Shown: positions 26,486 through 35,559 of the stretch, one piece after another
Position numbering within the stretch: the stretch's first letter is position 1
Layout of the letters: each line of letters starts with the position of its first letter
Assembly (NCBI GenBank): GCA_047630355.1
Contig: JBLHXN010000002.1
Location: forward strand, 16,229-80,228
Origin: JANQUM01 sp047630355
GTDB lineage: Bacteria; Bacteroidota; Bacteroidia; Cytophagales; Spirosomataceae
Direction: 5' to 3'
DNA length: 64,000 bases
The notes under the pieces: model-generated
Databases searched by the model: none
Told to the model about the DNA's origin: nothing
Seen by the model: the letters and a program-made list of their open reading frames with translations, nothing else
Position numbers and translations under genes: made by a program

Positions 26486-27535
26486 TCATTTTGTTAAATC
26501 TTTCGATGTTGCTAATGCAATCACTCTACCACTATTACCCACGGCATTGTAAAAGTGGTAAACAACTCCATTCCATTTTATTACCCAAGGTTTATGAGCA
26601 TATTTTTTATCATACTCTTCTGAAGAAGCTAATAAGTCTTCTCCTTCCCAATCTGTCCAATTTATTAAATCGTACGAGCAGGCAAACCGTTCAAAAGCAC
26701 CGGGTTTCCAGAATGCTCCAAAATAGAACATTACGTAAATATCCCCGATTTTTGCAATCTGAGCATCACCACAGATACCTTTTCCTTTCGTAATGACAGG
26801 ATTTTCTCCATATCGTTTCCACGTAACCATATCGTCAGATACTGCCATTGCAATACTTTCATAGTTAGCAGTATCTCCCTTAGCGTTATAATACATAATG
26901 AAGGGATGCCCTGTATGCTTGCTGCTATCACGAATGACCAAACTTTTATAGATAGTTTTGTTCTCAAACCAACGAACATCTTCATCTTCGGGAGACAAAA
27001 GAGGAGAATTGTTTGTATTCCATTCATCAGCTTCTGTTAAAGTGGAGGAATTTGCCAAGCCAATTTTTAATGTGCCTGATTCGTATCCAGCTGTGCTTCC
27101 ACCCAAGTAGGTCATCCAGTATTTGTCTTGATAATTTTCTACGGAATAATCACCACCCCAGTCGGTATTTACAAGTGATACGTATCCAGCTTTTTGGTTG
27201 GCATCCCATGTGTTTTCTGTAAACGACAATATTTTTCCTTTCGATTCCCAATTGAGCAAATCATCACTTTCCGACAACCAAGTTTCATACCCTTGACCAT
27301 CAAAAACAACGTAAGTCATATACCAGATATCGTTTTTGCGAAAGATAGTTGGACTGTCAACCATTTTTGTGGTATCAGGATGCTGAACAACGACACCATA
27401 TTTAAACGGAGTTTTAATCTCATTGAAAATTTCCTCCATTTCTTCTTGAGGCACCACCTTATTTGATGGAGTATCTATCTGATTACAACCAAATAATAAT
27501 AATATTACTGCTGCTGCTAATAAGTTTTTCCTCAT
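26486..27535 (-). CDS. Five-bladed propeller glycosidase-like lipoprotein
   Basis: 349 residues. The lipobox LLLFGC (Cys17) predicts a lipoprotein. Repeated blades of the GH43/GH130-like five-bladed propeller are visible: DSPTIFRKNDIWYMTYVVFD, WLSESDDLLNWESKGKIL, HPFIMYYNAKGD, AVSDDMVTWKRYGENPVI and ACSYDLINWTDWEGEDLL. DSPT and KPWVIKW mark likely active-site loops. The substrate is not predictable. A 161-bp MITE-like element is inserted five bases upstream of its start codon, so expression may be altered or lost. Confidence 0.8.
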   Translation of the reverse strand: MRKNLLAAAVILLLFGCNQIDTPSNKVVPQEEMEEIFNEIKTPFKYGVVVQHPDTTKMVDSPTIFRKNDIWYMTYVVFDGQGYETWLSESDDLLNWESKGKILSFTENTWDANQKAGYVSLVNTDWGGDYSVENYQDKYWMTYLGGSTAGYESGTLKIGLANSSTLTEADEWNTNNSPLLSPEDEDVRWFENKTIYKSLVIRDSSKHTGHPFIMYYNAKGDTANYESIAMAVSDDMVTWKRYGENPVITKGKGICGDAQIAKIGDIYVMFYFGAFWKPGAFERFACSYDLINWTDWEGEDLLASSEEYDKKYAHKPWVIKWNGVVYHFYNAVGNSGRVIALATSKDLTK

Positions 27536-27540
27536 TCTAA

Positions 27541-27701
27541 GAAGCTGTTTGAGTTAATTATTTTGAATACTATTGTATTATTTTTTGAAATTTACAAATT
27601 ACCAAAACTGGAGTTACGCAGAGCGTAATGAGGATTTAGGTAATGAAGTAAAAGCGAAAAAGAGCCGCTGGAAACGTAATTAGGTTAATTCAAACAGCTT
27701 C
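27541..27701. mobile_element. MITE-like element with 17-bp terminal inverted repeats
   Basis: The left end GAAGCTGTTTGAGTTAA (27541-27557) and the right end TTAATTCAAACAGCTTC (27685-27701) are inverted repeats with one mismatch. A TAA flanks each side (27538-27540 and 27702-27704), fitting a 3-bp TNA target duplication as made by some IS5-group transposases. There is no transposase inside. It separates the leader copy at 27733 from the gene starting at 27535. Confidence 0.65.
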
Positions 27702-27732
27702 TAAATGTTTTATTCTTCTTTTGTTGATTTGC

Positions 27733-27860
27733 CATAACATCCGTGTTAACGGACTTTTGTCTAAAAGGTGCGTCAATATCCTCATTTATTGTGAATAAAG
27801 TATTTTTTAAAATAATGATTATTAACAATTTGCGACCTTTTAAGTAGCAATCATTGGTTA
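27733..27860 (-). repeat. Duplicated leader, copy 2
   Basis: Matches 26107-26255. Without the MITE it would sit about 30 bp from the glycosidase-like start codon, the same spacing as copy 1 has to the cytochrome gene. Confidence 0.7.
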
Positions 27861-27882
27861 TCGCTTGTGACTACCAAACTCC

Positions 27883-30519
27883 TCACTCAAACACCTTATT
27901 TCCTTCATCTCCTCCTGCCATGATATAGGCAACTAAGTCTTTCATTTCTTCGGCGTTGAGGGAATTCATGAGTCCGGGCATCATGGAAGATACTTTGGAG
28001 TACGTCTTAGAAGCTACGTCTTTTTTCTTCACGTTCACGGTGTAATCAGGAGCGTACGGATTTTGTGAGACGGTGTACGAGGTTTCGTCTTCGTTCACAA
28101 TTCTGCCCACAACGCTTTCGCCGTTTTTGAGTTGGAGTTGCGTAGCAGCGTATTGGTCGGAGATTGTTTTACTCGGTTCAATGATTGCTTCTAATAAATC
28201 TTTCGTTCCGAAGCGGGTACCGGCACGGGTGAGATCAGGACCAATATTTCCGCCTTCGCCCTGCACACTGTGGCAACGGTTGCAAGTGGTGGCTTGGTAC
28301 ATCGCTTTGCCACGTTTGAAATTTTGTCCGGCAAGAGGTTCTTTGAAGTGCTCCATCGCTTTTTCAACGTTCCAATAACCTCCGGGACCTTGGGGGTAGT
28401 CTTCTTGGGCTAACTCATTCCCTGAGTCGCTTAATAAATTTCCGCCGGAAAGTTCGTCGTAGTAAGTGCGTTTGTTTTTTGGCACATTGTCTAACGCCAT
28501 TTTTCGGGCTTTATCAAGGAAACCGACGTAACTATTTCCGCCTTTGTAAGCAGTAAATGCGTTGGCAAACCATTTGAAGTATTGCTCCCGCTGAGCATCT
28601 GTCCAGTTATCTTTTGCCTGACTTAGTACAACGGCAAGATAAGTTTGCTGCATTGGTGGTACTTTTTCGAGCATCTTAGCAATATCAAGACCGTACTGCG
28701 GATTCCGTAAAATTAAGTCGGCGGAGCTTGTGGCCATATCGCCACCTTCTATTTTGTTCTCCGTAACTTTTGTCATCAGGTCGAGTGTTTTACTGATAGC
28801 GTCGGGAGCTTCGAGGTGAACCAGTAATTTGCTCAAACTTCGGTCTAACTCGTTGTGGTTTGCCGGATAATCAGGACTCAAATACGTAATCAAATCGTTG
28901 CGTAATTTGCCCGTCGGTTTTCCGGTTCGGAAAATAGTGACTTCCATTGTCCGCAATAAATCAATTTTCTGTTTTTCAGATAAGGTGTTACGCTGAATGG
29001 ATAATAAGTTTTTCAACAAGGCATTGCCATCAGTTTCGCCGCTACGAACCAATGCGAGCGTTCCTTGAATTTTAACATCTGAATTTGCAGAACTCAGCAC
29101 TTCTTTTTTGTAAAGTTCTGGCTTCTGATGCTCTAATACCAAACGAGCGGCGTATCGTATGTGGCGGTCAGGGTTGCTCAATTGTCTAAGTGCCAACGGT
29201 ACGCCTTCCTGACTGTCGGCTTTTTGGTAGGTTTCGAGTGTTCGTCTTAATTTATTTTGCGGCGTAATTTCGGTTTGCGGAGCGTCAGCTATGCTTTCGT
29301 TTCCGCTATAAAATACGCGGTAAAGATCAGATTCAATGCGGCGACCGCCCGTTAGAAAATACAAAGCTCCGTCGGGACCAATGGCTCCGTCTGTGAGGGG
29401 TAGGGGGATGCCAGATAAAAATTCTTCCCGCTCGGCGGTGTAGCTTGCTCCGTCAGGTTTCAGGTGAATGGCGTGCATAATTCCAAAGCTCCAGTCAAAT
29501 GCTAACAGCGATTGCTTAAATCGGGTCGGGAATTTAGCGTCCTTTAAGTAAAGTAGATTAGTGGGCGAGCCCTGACCAATGTTAATAACCGCCGGAAGGT
29601 TATCAGGATAGTTTGGCGACCATTTTCCGTTTCCGGTTCGCCAGCCAAATTCGCTGCCACTTACTGCGTGACAAATACGAGTAGGGCGGTACCAAGGCAA
29701 ACCGAAGTCCCACTCCATGTCGGCATCATAAACAAACAAATCGCCGATGTCATTGAAAGTCATGTCAAAAGGATTTCTATAACCCGCACTTATTAATTTC
29801 CAGTCTTTTCCGTCGGGGTCAACATTAGCCACCCAACCCGCCGGAGCGACTAAGTTATTTGCGTGTCCGCGAGGGTCTTTAATTGCGGGAAATAAATTAT
29901 CGTGCTGCCAAGTAGTTGGTAATTTATAGGTATCCAAGCCGGGCATTTTGGTGTAATTTCCAAAAATAACGTAAAGCGATTTTCCGTCGGGAGAAAGCTT
30001 TATGCTGTGTGGGCCGTGTTCGCCTTCACCTTCGAGGTCTTTAAGTAGCGTAATTTTATCGTATTCGTCGTCATCATTTGTATCCTGTAGTCGGTAAAAC
30101 CCACTTCCGCGTGGAAGGGCATCCGTTGGCCGATTATTCACCATGACGTACAAACTATTAAAGGCGTAAAGCAACCCGTGAGCTGCTCCGAGAGCGACGG
30201 TATCGCCTTTTACAATGAGTGGTTCTACCGTTGGTGTTACGTCTGAACTTCCGATTGCGGGAATTGTCAATCGGTAAATACCGCCGTACTGATCAGAGGC
30301 AATCATGCGTCCTTTGTTGTCAAAACACATTGAGACCCAAGAACCCTGTTTGTTCTCGGAAGGGGAATACAAATGTTCGGCGGTAAAACCGGGTTGCAAC
30401 GTTAGTTTGGCAATCTTGGGATTATCTTCAGATTGCGAATAACTGATGCCTTTGTAAGCGGCCAGGCAGCAAAGTATTGCTACGCTTAAACCGCCGATTT
30501 TTAGTAAATTTAATTTCAT
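27883..30519 (-). CDS. Exported propeller/HEAT/cytochrome c protein (PVC-type dehydrogenase-like)
   Basis: 878 residues. An N-terminal signal helix is followed by a six-bladed propeller of the PVC-type membrane-bound dehydrogenase family (about 35-420, with DNKGRMIASDQYGGIYRL, GPHSIKLSPDGKSLYVIFGN and DGAIGPDGALYFLTGGRR). A helical HEAT-like region (about 430-700) follows, then a C-terminal cytochrome c domain with heme site CNRCH (about 745), NIGPDLTRAG and the closing MMPGLMNSLNAEEMKDLVAY. Such proteins are thought to oxidise sugars or sugar alcohols in the periplasm and pass electrons through heme c. The substrate is not known here. It lies downstream of the uronate locus on the same strand, behind a hairpin. 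Confidence 0.9.
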   Translation of the reverse strand: MKLNLLKIGGLSVAILCCLAAYKGISYSQSEDNPKIAKLTLQPGFTAEHLYSPSENKQGSWVSMCFDNKGRMIASDQYGGIYRLTIPAIGSSDVTPTVEPLIVKGDTVALGAAHGLLYAFNSLYVMVNNRPTDALPRGSGFYRLQDTNDDDEYDKITLLKDLEGEGEHGPHSIKLSPDGKSLYVIFGNYTKMPGLDTYKLPTTWQHDNLFPAIKDPRGHANNLVAPAGWVANVDPDGKDWKLISAGYRNPFDMTFNDIGDLFVYDADMEWDFGLPWYRPTRICHAVSGSEFGWRTGNGKWSPNYPDNLPAVINIGQGSPTNLLYLKDAKFPTRFKQSLLAFDWSFGIMHAIHLKPDGASYTAEREEFLSGIPLPLTDGAIGPDGALYFLTGGRRIESDLYRVFYSGNESIADAPQTEITPQNKLRRTLETYQKADSQEGVPLALRQLSNPDRHIRYAARLVLEHQKPELYKKEVLSSANSDVKIQGTLALVRSGETDGNALLKNLLSIQRNTLSEKQKIDLLRTMEVTIFRTGKPTGKLRNDLITYLSPDYPANHNELDRSLSKLLVHLEAPDAISKTLDLMTKVTENKIEGGDMATSSADLILRNPQYGLDIAKMLEKVPPMQQTYLAVVLSQAKDNWTDAQREQYFKWFANAFTAYKGGNSYVGFLDKARKMALDNVPKNKRTYYDELSGGNLLSDSGNELAQEDYPQGPGGYWNVEKAMEHFKEPLAGQNFKRGKAMYQATTCNRCHSVQGEGGNIGPDLTRAGTRFGTKDLLEAIIEPSKTISDQYAATQLQLKNGESVVGRIVNEDETSYTVSQNPYAPDYTVNVKKKDVASKTYSKVSSMMPGLMNSLNAEEMKDLVAYIMAGGDEGNKVFE

Positions 30520-30674
30520 GAGTTTACAGGTTGAATAGAATTATGAACTTATTTCAGTTCAGCAATTTACTAAAATAATTTGTAAATGAGCGGGGCATTT
30601 TAGAACGGAATCTCGAAAGGTTTAAATTATTACTCGTTTAGTATTATTGAGGTAATAGTTTGAACCGCATTACG

Positions 30675-30712
30675 ATTAAGTCCTCCTGGGAAGTTTTTCA
30701 GGGGGACTTAAT
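30675..30712 (-). terminator. Hairpin ending the uronate operon
   Basis: The arms ATTAAGTCCTCCTG and CAGGGGGACTTAAT pair over 14 positions with one wobble. It lies about 30 bp behind the kduI stop, at the end of the locus. There is no strong T-run on the minus side. Confidence 0.6.
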
Positions 30713-30740
30713 TTGTTTAGGTTTTGTTCGTGCGTGTACT

Positions 30741-31568
30741 TTAGAGTAAATCAACTATTGCACACTGATCCATGTCAGAAAATACCTGATTCTCTCCCGC
30801 CATTGCCCATATGAAAGCGTAGTTGGTGGTTCCGCAGCCAAAATGTACGGACCACGGCGGAGAGATAGCTGCCTGATGATTTTTTACGGCAAGGTGGCGG
30901 GTTTCCTGAGGTTCGCCCATGTAATGGAATACCTGATGCTCCGCCGGAATGTCGAAATAGAAGTAGCTTTCCATGCGGCGGGTGTGTGTATGCGGCGGAA
31001 CGCTGTTCCAAACCGAACCATCTTTCAGGATGGTAAGTCCCATTACCAACTGACAACTTTTGATACCGTCTAAGTGAATGTACTTATATATAACACGCTC
31101 GTTTGAGGTGGAGGTATCGCCCAATTCAACGGGCGAGGCATCTGTTGCCGCCATAAACGTATTTGGGTAATTGCGATGGGCGGGCACTGACATGAAATAA
31201 AAACTTGCGGGTTCATTAGCCGATATGCTTTTGAATTCAACTTTTTCGGTACCTCGTCCCAGATAAACGCAGTCCAATTTATTCAACGTATATTCAACGC
31301 CGTCGGCGATTACCTGCCCCGTGTTCCCGACGTTTATAATACCAACTTCCCGACGTTCTAAAAAAAAGCTACTTTTGAGTTCTTCGTGATTTTCGAGAAG
31401 TAATGTGTCATCTATCGGTTTCGCCCCTCCAATAATTGCTCTATCGTAATGAGTGTACGTGCAGACTACTCTGTTGTCTGACATAATTTCTACCAGGAAG
31501 TTCTTACGAAGCTGCTGGGTATCCATGCTTTTTGTTTCGTCCGGACTGTTACCAAATCTGATTTCCAT
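30741..31568 (-). CDS. kduI: 5-dehydro-4-deoxy-D-glucuronate isomerase
   Basis: 275 residues, full length. It isomerises 5-keto-4-deoxyuronate to 2,5-diketo-3-deoxygluconate in the cytoplasm. The cupin metal site is visible in PPHTHTRRMESYFYFD with a downstream His in HQVFHYMGEPQETRHLAV. Other conserved segments are REVGIINVGNTGQVIADG and LDCVYLGRGTEKVEF. KduD, encoded 27 bp upstream, performs the next reaction. It is the last gene of the uronate operon. Confidence 0.96.
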   Translation of the reverse strand: MEIRFGNSPDETKSMDTQQLRKNFLVEIMSDNRVVCTYTHYDRAIIGGAKPIDDTLLLENHEELKSSFFLERREVGIINVGNTGQVIADGVEYTLNKLDCVYLGRGTEKVEFKSISANEPASFYFMSVPAHRNYPNTFMAATDASPVELGDTSTSNERVIYKYIHLDGIKSCQLVMGLTILKDGSVWNSVPPHTHTRRMESYFYFDIPAEHQVFHYMGEPQETRHLAVKNHQAAISPPWSVHFGCGTTNYAFIWAMAGENQVFSDMDQCAIVDLL

Positions 31569-31595
31569 GTTGATTTATTTTAATTTTTAACTTTG

Positions 31596-32357
31596 TTATC
31601 GGCCCATCCAACCCCCGTCAACCGTGAGTATGGTGCCATTTACGTAATTACTTGCTTCTGACGAAAGAAACACTACCGGACCAGCGAAGTCTTCTGGCTC
31701 GCCCCAACGTCCTGCGGGTATGCGATCTAAAATGGCTTTGTTCCGAATGGGGTCTTTTTGCAAGGCATCGGTATTGTTGGTACGGATATAACCCGGTGCA
31801 ATGCCGTTTACGTTTACCCCTTTTGACGCCCACTCGTTTGAAAGAGCCTTTATTAAACTTGCCAATGCCCCTTTAGATGCTGCGTAGCCCGGAACGGTAA
31901 TCCCGCCTTGAAAACTTAATAAAGAACAGGTAAAGATAATTTTGCCAGATCCACGGGAAACCATTTCTTTACCGAATTCTCTGGAGAGTAAGAACGGAGC
32001 ATTTAAATTAATGTTTAAGACGTCATCCCAGAAATCATCAGGGTGCTCGGCGGCGGGAGTACGCATAATTGTACCGGCGTTATTGACCAAAATATGGGGG
32101 ACTCCAATTTTTTCTAAGACTTCTTGCGTAAAGCTGTACAGGTCTTTTCGGTCGCTGAAATCGCAGGGGATGGCGGTGAATTTACGCCCTAAAGACGTAA
32201 CTATCTTTTCAACTTCACTACCCGATTTTTGGATGCTGCGGCTGCTTACTATAATATCTGCCCCGGCGGCGGCAAGTCCTTTTACCATACCTAAGCCGAT
32301 GCCGGTATTACCACCAGTAACTAAGGCTGTTTTTCCGTCTAAATTAAATAAGTTCAT
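31596..32357 (-). CDS. kduD: 2-deoxy-D-gluconate 3-dehydrogenase (SDR)
   Basis: 253 residues. A classical short-chain dehydrogenase that reduces 2,5-diketo-3-deoxygluconate to 2-keto-3-deoxygluconate with NAD(P)H. TGGNTGIG lies at 14-21, NNAG at 92-95, and the triad is Ser145, Tyr158, Lys162 (PGYAASKGAL). C-terminal motifs include IRTNNTDALQ, GRWGEPEDFAGPVVFLSS and LTVDGGW, which are KduD-like. It is placed between GH88 and kduI, which confirms the pathway assignment. The later enzymes KdgK and KdgA are not in this window. Confidence 0.93.
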   Translation of the reverse strand: MNLFNLDGKTALVTGGNTGIGLGMVKGLAAAGADIIVSSRSIQKSGSEVEKIVTSLGRKFTAIPCDFSDRKDLYSFTQEVLEKIGVPHILVNNAGTIMRTPAAEHPDDFWDDVLNINLNAPFLLSREFGKEMVSRGSGKIIFTCSLLSFQGGITVPGYAASKGALASLIKALSNEWASKGVNVNGIAPGYIRTNNTDALQKDPIRNKAILDRIPAGRWGEPEDFAGPVVFLSSEASNYVNGTILTVDGGWMGR

Positions 32358-32443
32358 AGTAATTCAGGGTGCGTCAGGAGAAAAGTCCGTCGGCGTTTGT
32401 TTGGGTTAATTTATTTAAGCGTTTCCGTGTACAGTGAATCGGT

Positions 32444-33604
32444 TTATTTCGTGAGATTCTTGTATCGATGAAGTGCTTCTAAAAAGTAGTAATCTGCGTA
32501 AACTATAGGGGTATTTACTTCGGAGTTGCCGGGCTTATGTCCCGTGCTGTGCATCAACAAAAAGTTGTTATTTTCTCCCAACTTCGCCTTATAAGCGGGC
32601 GTTGTAAGCGATGTAAGCATTTGTGTAGCTACCGACCGATACTGATTTCTGAGTTTTCTTTTTGAGTAATCTGCTAACTCAAACAACGCCGACGAAGTAA
32701 TTGCTCCCGCCGAAGCGTCCCGCTCTTCGCCCGGTTTACTAAAATCCCAGTACGGGATTTTATCTTTGGGAAGGTTGGGGTGATTAATCATAAAGTTTGC
32801 AATTTTCTGAGCATGCTCCAAGTATTTAGGATCTCCGGTTTCACGATACATTACGGTGTAGCCGTAAAGCCCCCACGCTTGTCCTCTTGACCATGCTGAT
32901 TCATCAGCAGCTCCCTGATGTGTTTTTTTAGCAATTACGTTGCCATTTTCATCGTAACAAAGTACGTGATAGCTACTATTATCCACCCGGAAGTGATTTT
33001 TTAGCGTATTGTCCGCATGGATTACGCTCAAATCGTAGAATTCACTATCGCCTGATTCTTTAGCCGCCCAAAACAGCAGTTCCAAATTCATCATATTATC
33101 AATGATGACGGGGTAGTCGTAGATTTTTTGAAAATTATTCCACGATTTAATCAAGCCTACTTTCGGGTCAAAACGGGTGGAAAGCGATTTCGCTGCCGTC
33201 AGCATAACGGGTTTGTAGGCTTCATTTTCGGTCAGGCGATAGCCATTTCCGAAGGGGCAGTAAATCATGAAACCCAAATCGTGAGTTCCGGTATTATATT
33301 GCTCTTTTTCGACCGCGATTGTCCAATCATGAGCGGCTTTTTCCCATTTGTCTTCTTGATTTGCTTCGTACAAATACCACAGCGAACCGCCGAAAAAGCC
33401 ACTACACCACCAGTCCGATTTTCGGTTATCGGGTGTGCCGTCAGGCTTTGTTGATTGCGGGAACTTGGTTAAGTCGGGATGAGCGGCAAGCATACCTTCG
33501 TATTGTTTTGCGGCATCCAAAAATTCTTTTTCGACATTTATTTGGGCAAAACTCAAACGAGCAATTAACAGAAAAATGAGGGTTTTAATGAGCTGTTTAG
33601 TCAT
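32444..33604 (-). CDS. GH88 unsaturated glucuronyl hydrolase
   Basis: 386 residues with a signal peptide (LIFLLIARLSFA, then QIN). The alpha/alpha-barrel enzyme hydrates the enol ether of 4,5-unsaturated uronic acid oligosaccharides made by lyases and releases 4-deoxy-5-keto-uronate. The two catalytic aspartates of the family are Asp109 (THDLGF) and Asp169 (IIDNMMNLE). Other conserved parts are DWWCSGFFGGSLWYLYE and DESAWSRGQAWGLYGYTVMY. It sits between a lyase gene and kduD. Known substrates are heparin-, hyaluronan- or chondroitin-type disaccharides; which one applies here is unresolved. Confidence 0.94.
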   Translation of the reverse strand: MTKQLIKTLIFLLIARLSFAQINVEKEFLDAAKQYEGMLAAHPDLTKFPQSTKPDGTPDNRKSDWWCSGFFGGSLWYLYEANQEDKWEKAAHDWTIAVEKEQYNTGTHDLGFMIYCPFGNGYRLTENEAYKPVMLTAAKSLSTRFDPKVGLIKSWNNFQKIYDYPVIIDNMMNLELLFWAAKESGDSEFYDLSVIHADNTLKNHFRVDNSSYHVLCYDENGNVIAKKTHQGAADESAWSRGQAWGLYGYTVMYRETGDPKYLEHAQKIANFMINHPNLPKDKIPYWDFSKPGEERDASAGAITSSALFELADYSKRKLRNQYRSVATQMLTSLTTPAYKAKLGENNNFLLMHSTGHKPGNSEVNTPIVYADYYFLEALHRYKNLTK

Positions 33605-33621
33605 GATTCAAGCAGTTAATT

Positions 33622-35559
33622 TTAGAAAGTGATTTTAAAATTATGTGTTCCGTCTTTTTTAGGAGTGGTGTGTTTCAATACAATTCGCTGAACTTGTTTT
33701 CCGTCCCATTTCGTCTTGAAGCTTTTGTATTCCATCCCTTCGGTGGAAGGAAAGCCAGTACTGATATTCCAAGTTTTAGCGTCGTAATTAATGGTCAAAT
33801 TTGCGTCTCCTTCGGTTAGTTTGATTTTGCCTTTCTCGCTTATATCAACGTTTGCAACTGACATAAAAACGTGTTCTAACGAAGTGGCGGTACCAAGTGA
33901 ATACGAGTCGCTGACGGTGATAATCGCTTTGTTTTTGTCAAAGTTAAGGTTTCGCTTCCAAGAGTTTACCATTGCTTCTTCGGGGTAACTTTTGGCAATA
34001 TCAAGCGTAAAATTAATATTTTGGTCGCTCTTTTTATAATCAACGTTTTTCGCTTCAAATTCTCGGCCATTTCTCTGACCTACTCCGTTAATGATCGGTA
34101 AATTATGATATTCCGACTGTGTAAACCAAAGCGTATATCGCTCCGAAGAAAACGTGCGGGCAGTGTAATTTCCGCGTCCGGCATCTACCAAAAGTGGTTT
34201 GCCATCTTTGTAGATGATAAAATCGCCCACATCGTTGTGGTTGTGACTTTCGGCGTTGTGCCCGCCGTGTGCCGCAAACACGATTCCGTCTTTTTGTGAA
34301 CGGCTCAGCATCAATTGAATATCGGAAATCCAAACGTCAGATACTGGCTCATAATTGACCGTAGAATTACTTATTTTGTCAAAAGCGAGCAGGTTTTTTA
34401 CTTTCCGCATTTGGTGGTGTGTTGATACGCCCACGGTCGGGTTGTCGTAATCATCGTTGTACAAATCTTTGAAAACGTACACGCCAAAATCACGCAATGT
34501 TTCGTTGTTTATCGCTTTCCCGAATCGGTAAAGTACCACGCCGTCTGCTTTTACTTTTGGGTCGGCATCCGCAAAGTTTGTGAAGTAATTTCCGTCAATA
34601 TGCGTTTTGTAAACGTAAGAGGCCATTTCTTGAATCAGAGGCTTTTGGTAAACTTTCGGAGCCTCGGGAGCGGCATCGTAAAACATATCAAGGCAATCAA
34701 AAACGCACGCCCCAGCGGCAAACCAATAACTCGGTCCTTCGTCGCAGCCGCCATCGTCTCCTAAGCCATTTAAATAAGCATCCATGCCGTAGAGTGCTTC
34801 ATAAGTCATTTTTGCCCGTCTTTTTTCGTCTTGTTCGAGTAATAAAGCGGAAGTCATGTAATTTGACATAACCCACGGATTCCAATTGTTAACACTTCGG
34901 TCGCGATCCATGTAGCTATAACCCGCCGACTTGGTAAGCATTTGCTCAAAAACGCGTTCGTCAGTTTCGGCGTAAATACGCTTTCTGATGAGTGGGTTAA
35001 TTTTATCCAACTTTTCACCCGTAAAGTAATCTGCTAAAGAAAGGCAGGTGGCGGTTTCGGCGGCGAATAAATCTACGTACGGGTCTTCCACATCGGGCAG
35101 GCCTGTACTCCATAAGTGGGCCGGAACGCCCCAGTAGCTTTCTTCACAAATTGACCAAATGCCATTCATTATTTGCTCCACAAACCTGCCTTTGCCCTCC
35201 ATACTTTCCGCCAAAACGAGCGTCATTAACGCCCGGCGTTTTTCAAAATGAATTTCGCTGTGCCTTGTTCTATCACCAGATCGTACAAAGTCCAACATCA
35301 CCGTGGCGGGAATATTTGTAAATTCATAATCGGTCAGGCTTTCTGCTTCTTTGATGTGAATATCAATCAGCTTTTGCGGTAATTTCTGTTTCCATTCGTC
35401 GGCGGTTTTTGGAAACGGTTTCCACGTATCCCGAGAAGTTAAATTTGCTTCTACGCTTTCAAGCGGAATTACGTTTGCAAGAATATTTCGCGGAGTTACC
35501 TGAGCATTTAATGATGCCCAACATAACAGTAGGAGCGTAATTAAATTAGTCTTTCTCAT
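33622..35559 (-). CDS. Heparinase II/III-type polysaccharide lyase A
   Basis: About 645 residues from the ATG at 35559 (MRKTNLITLLLLCWASLNAQ, a signal peptide); the longer frame to 35730 runs into the preceding gene. An alpha/alpha toroid with NNWNPWVMSNYMTSALLL and DDGGCDEGPSYWFAAGA is followed by the heparinase II/III beta domain with AHGGHNAESHNHNDVGDFII and LLVDAGRGNYTARTF. It cleaves uronic-acid glycosidic bonds by beta-elimination outside the cytoplasm. The start overlaps the stop of the BNR_4 gene by 14 bases, so translation is coupled. Whether it is endo- or exolytic, and its CAZy family, cannot be set from sequence alone. Confidence 0.88.
   Translation of the reverse strand: MRKTNLITLLLLCWASLNAQVTPRNILANVIPLESVEANLTSRDTWKPFPKTADEWKQKLPQKLIDIHIKEAESLTDYEFTNIPATVMLDFVRSGDRTRHSEIHFEKRRALMTLVLAESMEGKGRFVEQIMNGIWSICEESYWGVPAHLWSTGLPDVEDPYVDLFAAETATCLSLADYFTGEKLDKINPLIRKRIYAETDERVFEQMLTKSAGYSYMDRDRSVNNWNPWVMSNYMTSALLLEQDEKRRAKMTYEALYGMDAYLNGLGDDGGCDEGPSYWFAAGACVFDCLDMFYDAAPEAPKVYQKPLIQEMASYVYKTHIDGNYFTNFADADPKVKADGVVLYRFGKAINNETLRDFGVYVFKDLYNDDYDNPTVGVSTHHQMRKVKNLLAFDKISNSTVNYEPVSDVWISDIQLMLSRSQKDGIVFAAHGGHNAESHNHNDVGDFIIYKDGKPLLVDAGRGNYTARTFSSERYTLWFTQSEYHNLPIINGVGQRNGREFEAKNVDYKKSDQNINFTLDIAKSYPEEAMVNSWKRNLNFDKNKAIITVSDSYSLGTATSLEHVFMSVANVDISEKGKIKLTEGDANLTINYDAKTWNISTGFPSTEGMEYKSFKTKWDGKQVQRIVLKHTTPKKDGTHNFKITF

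Noticed and set aside
26113..27860. Composite transposon bounded by the two 150-bp repeats
   Set aside because: The repeats contain no transposase or terminal inverted repeats and sit at promoter distance from start codons, so a duplicated leader is the better reading.
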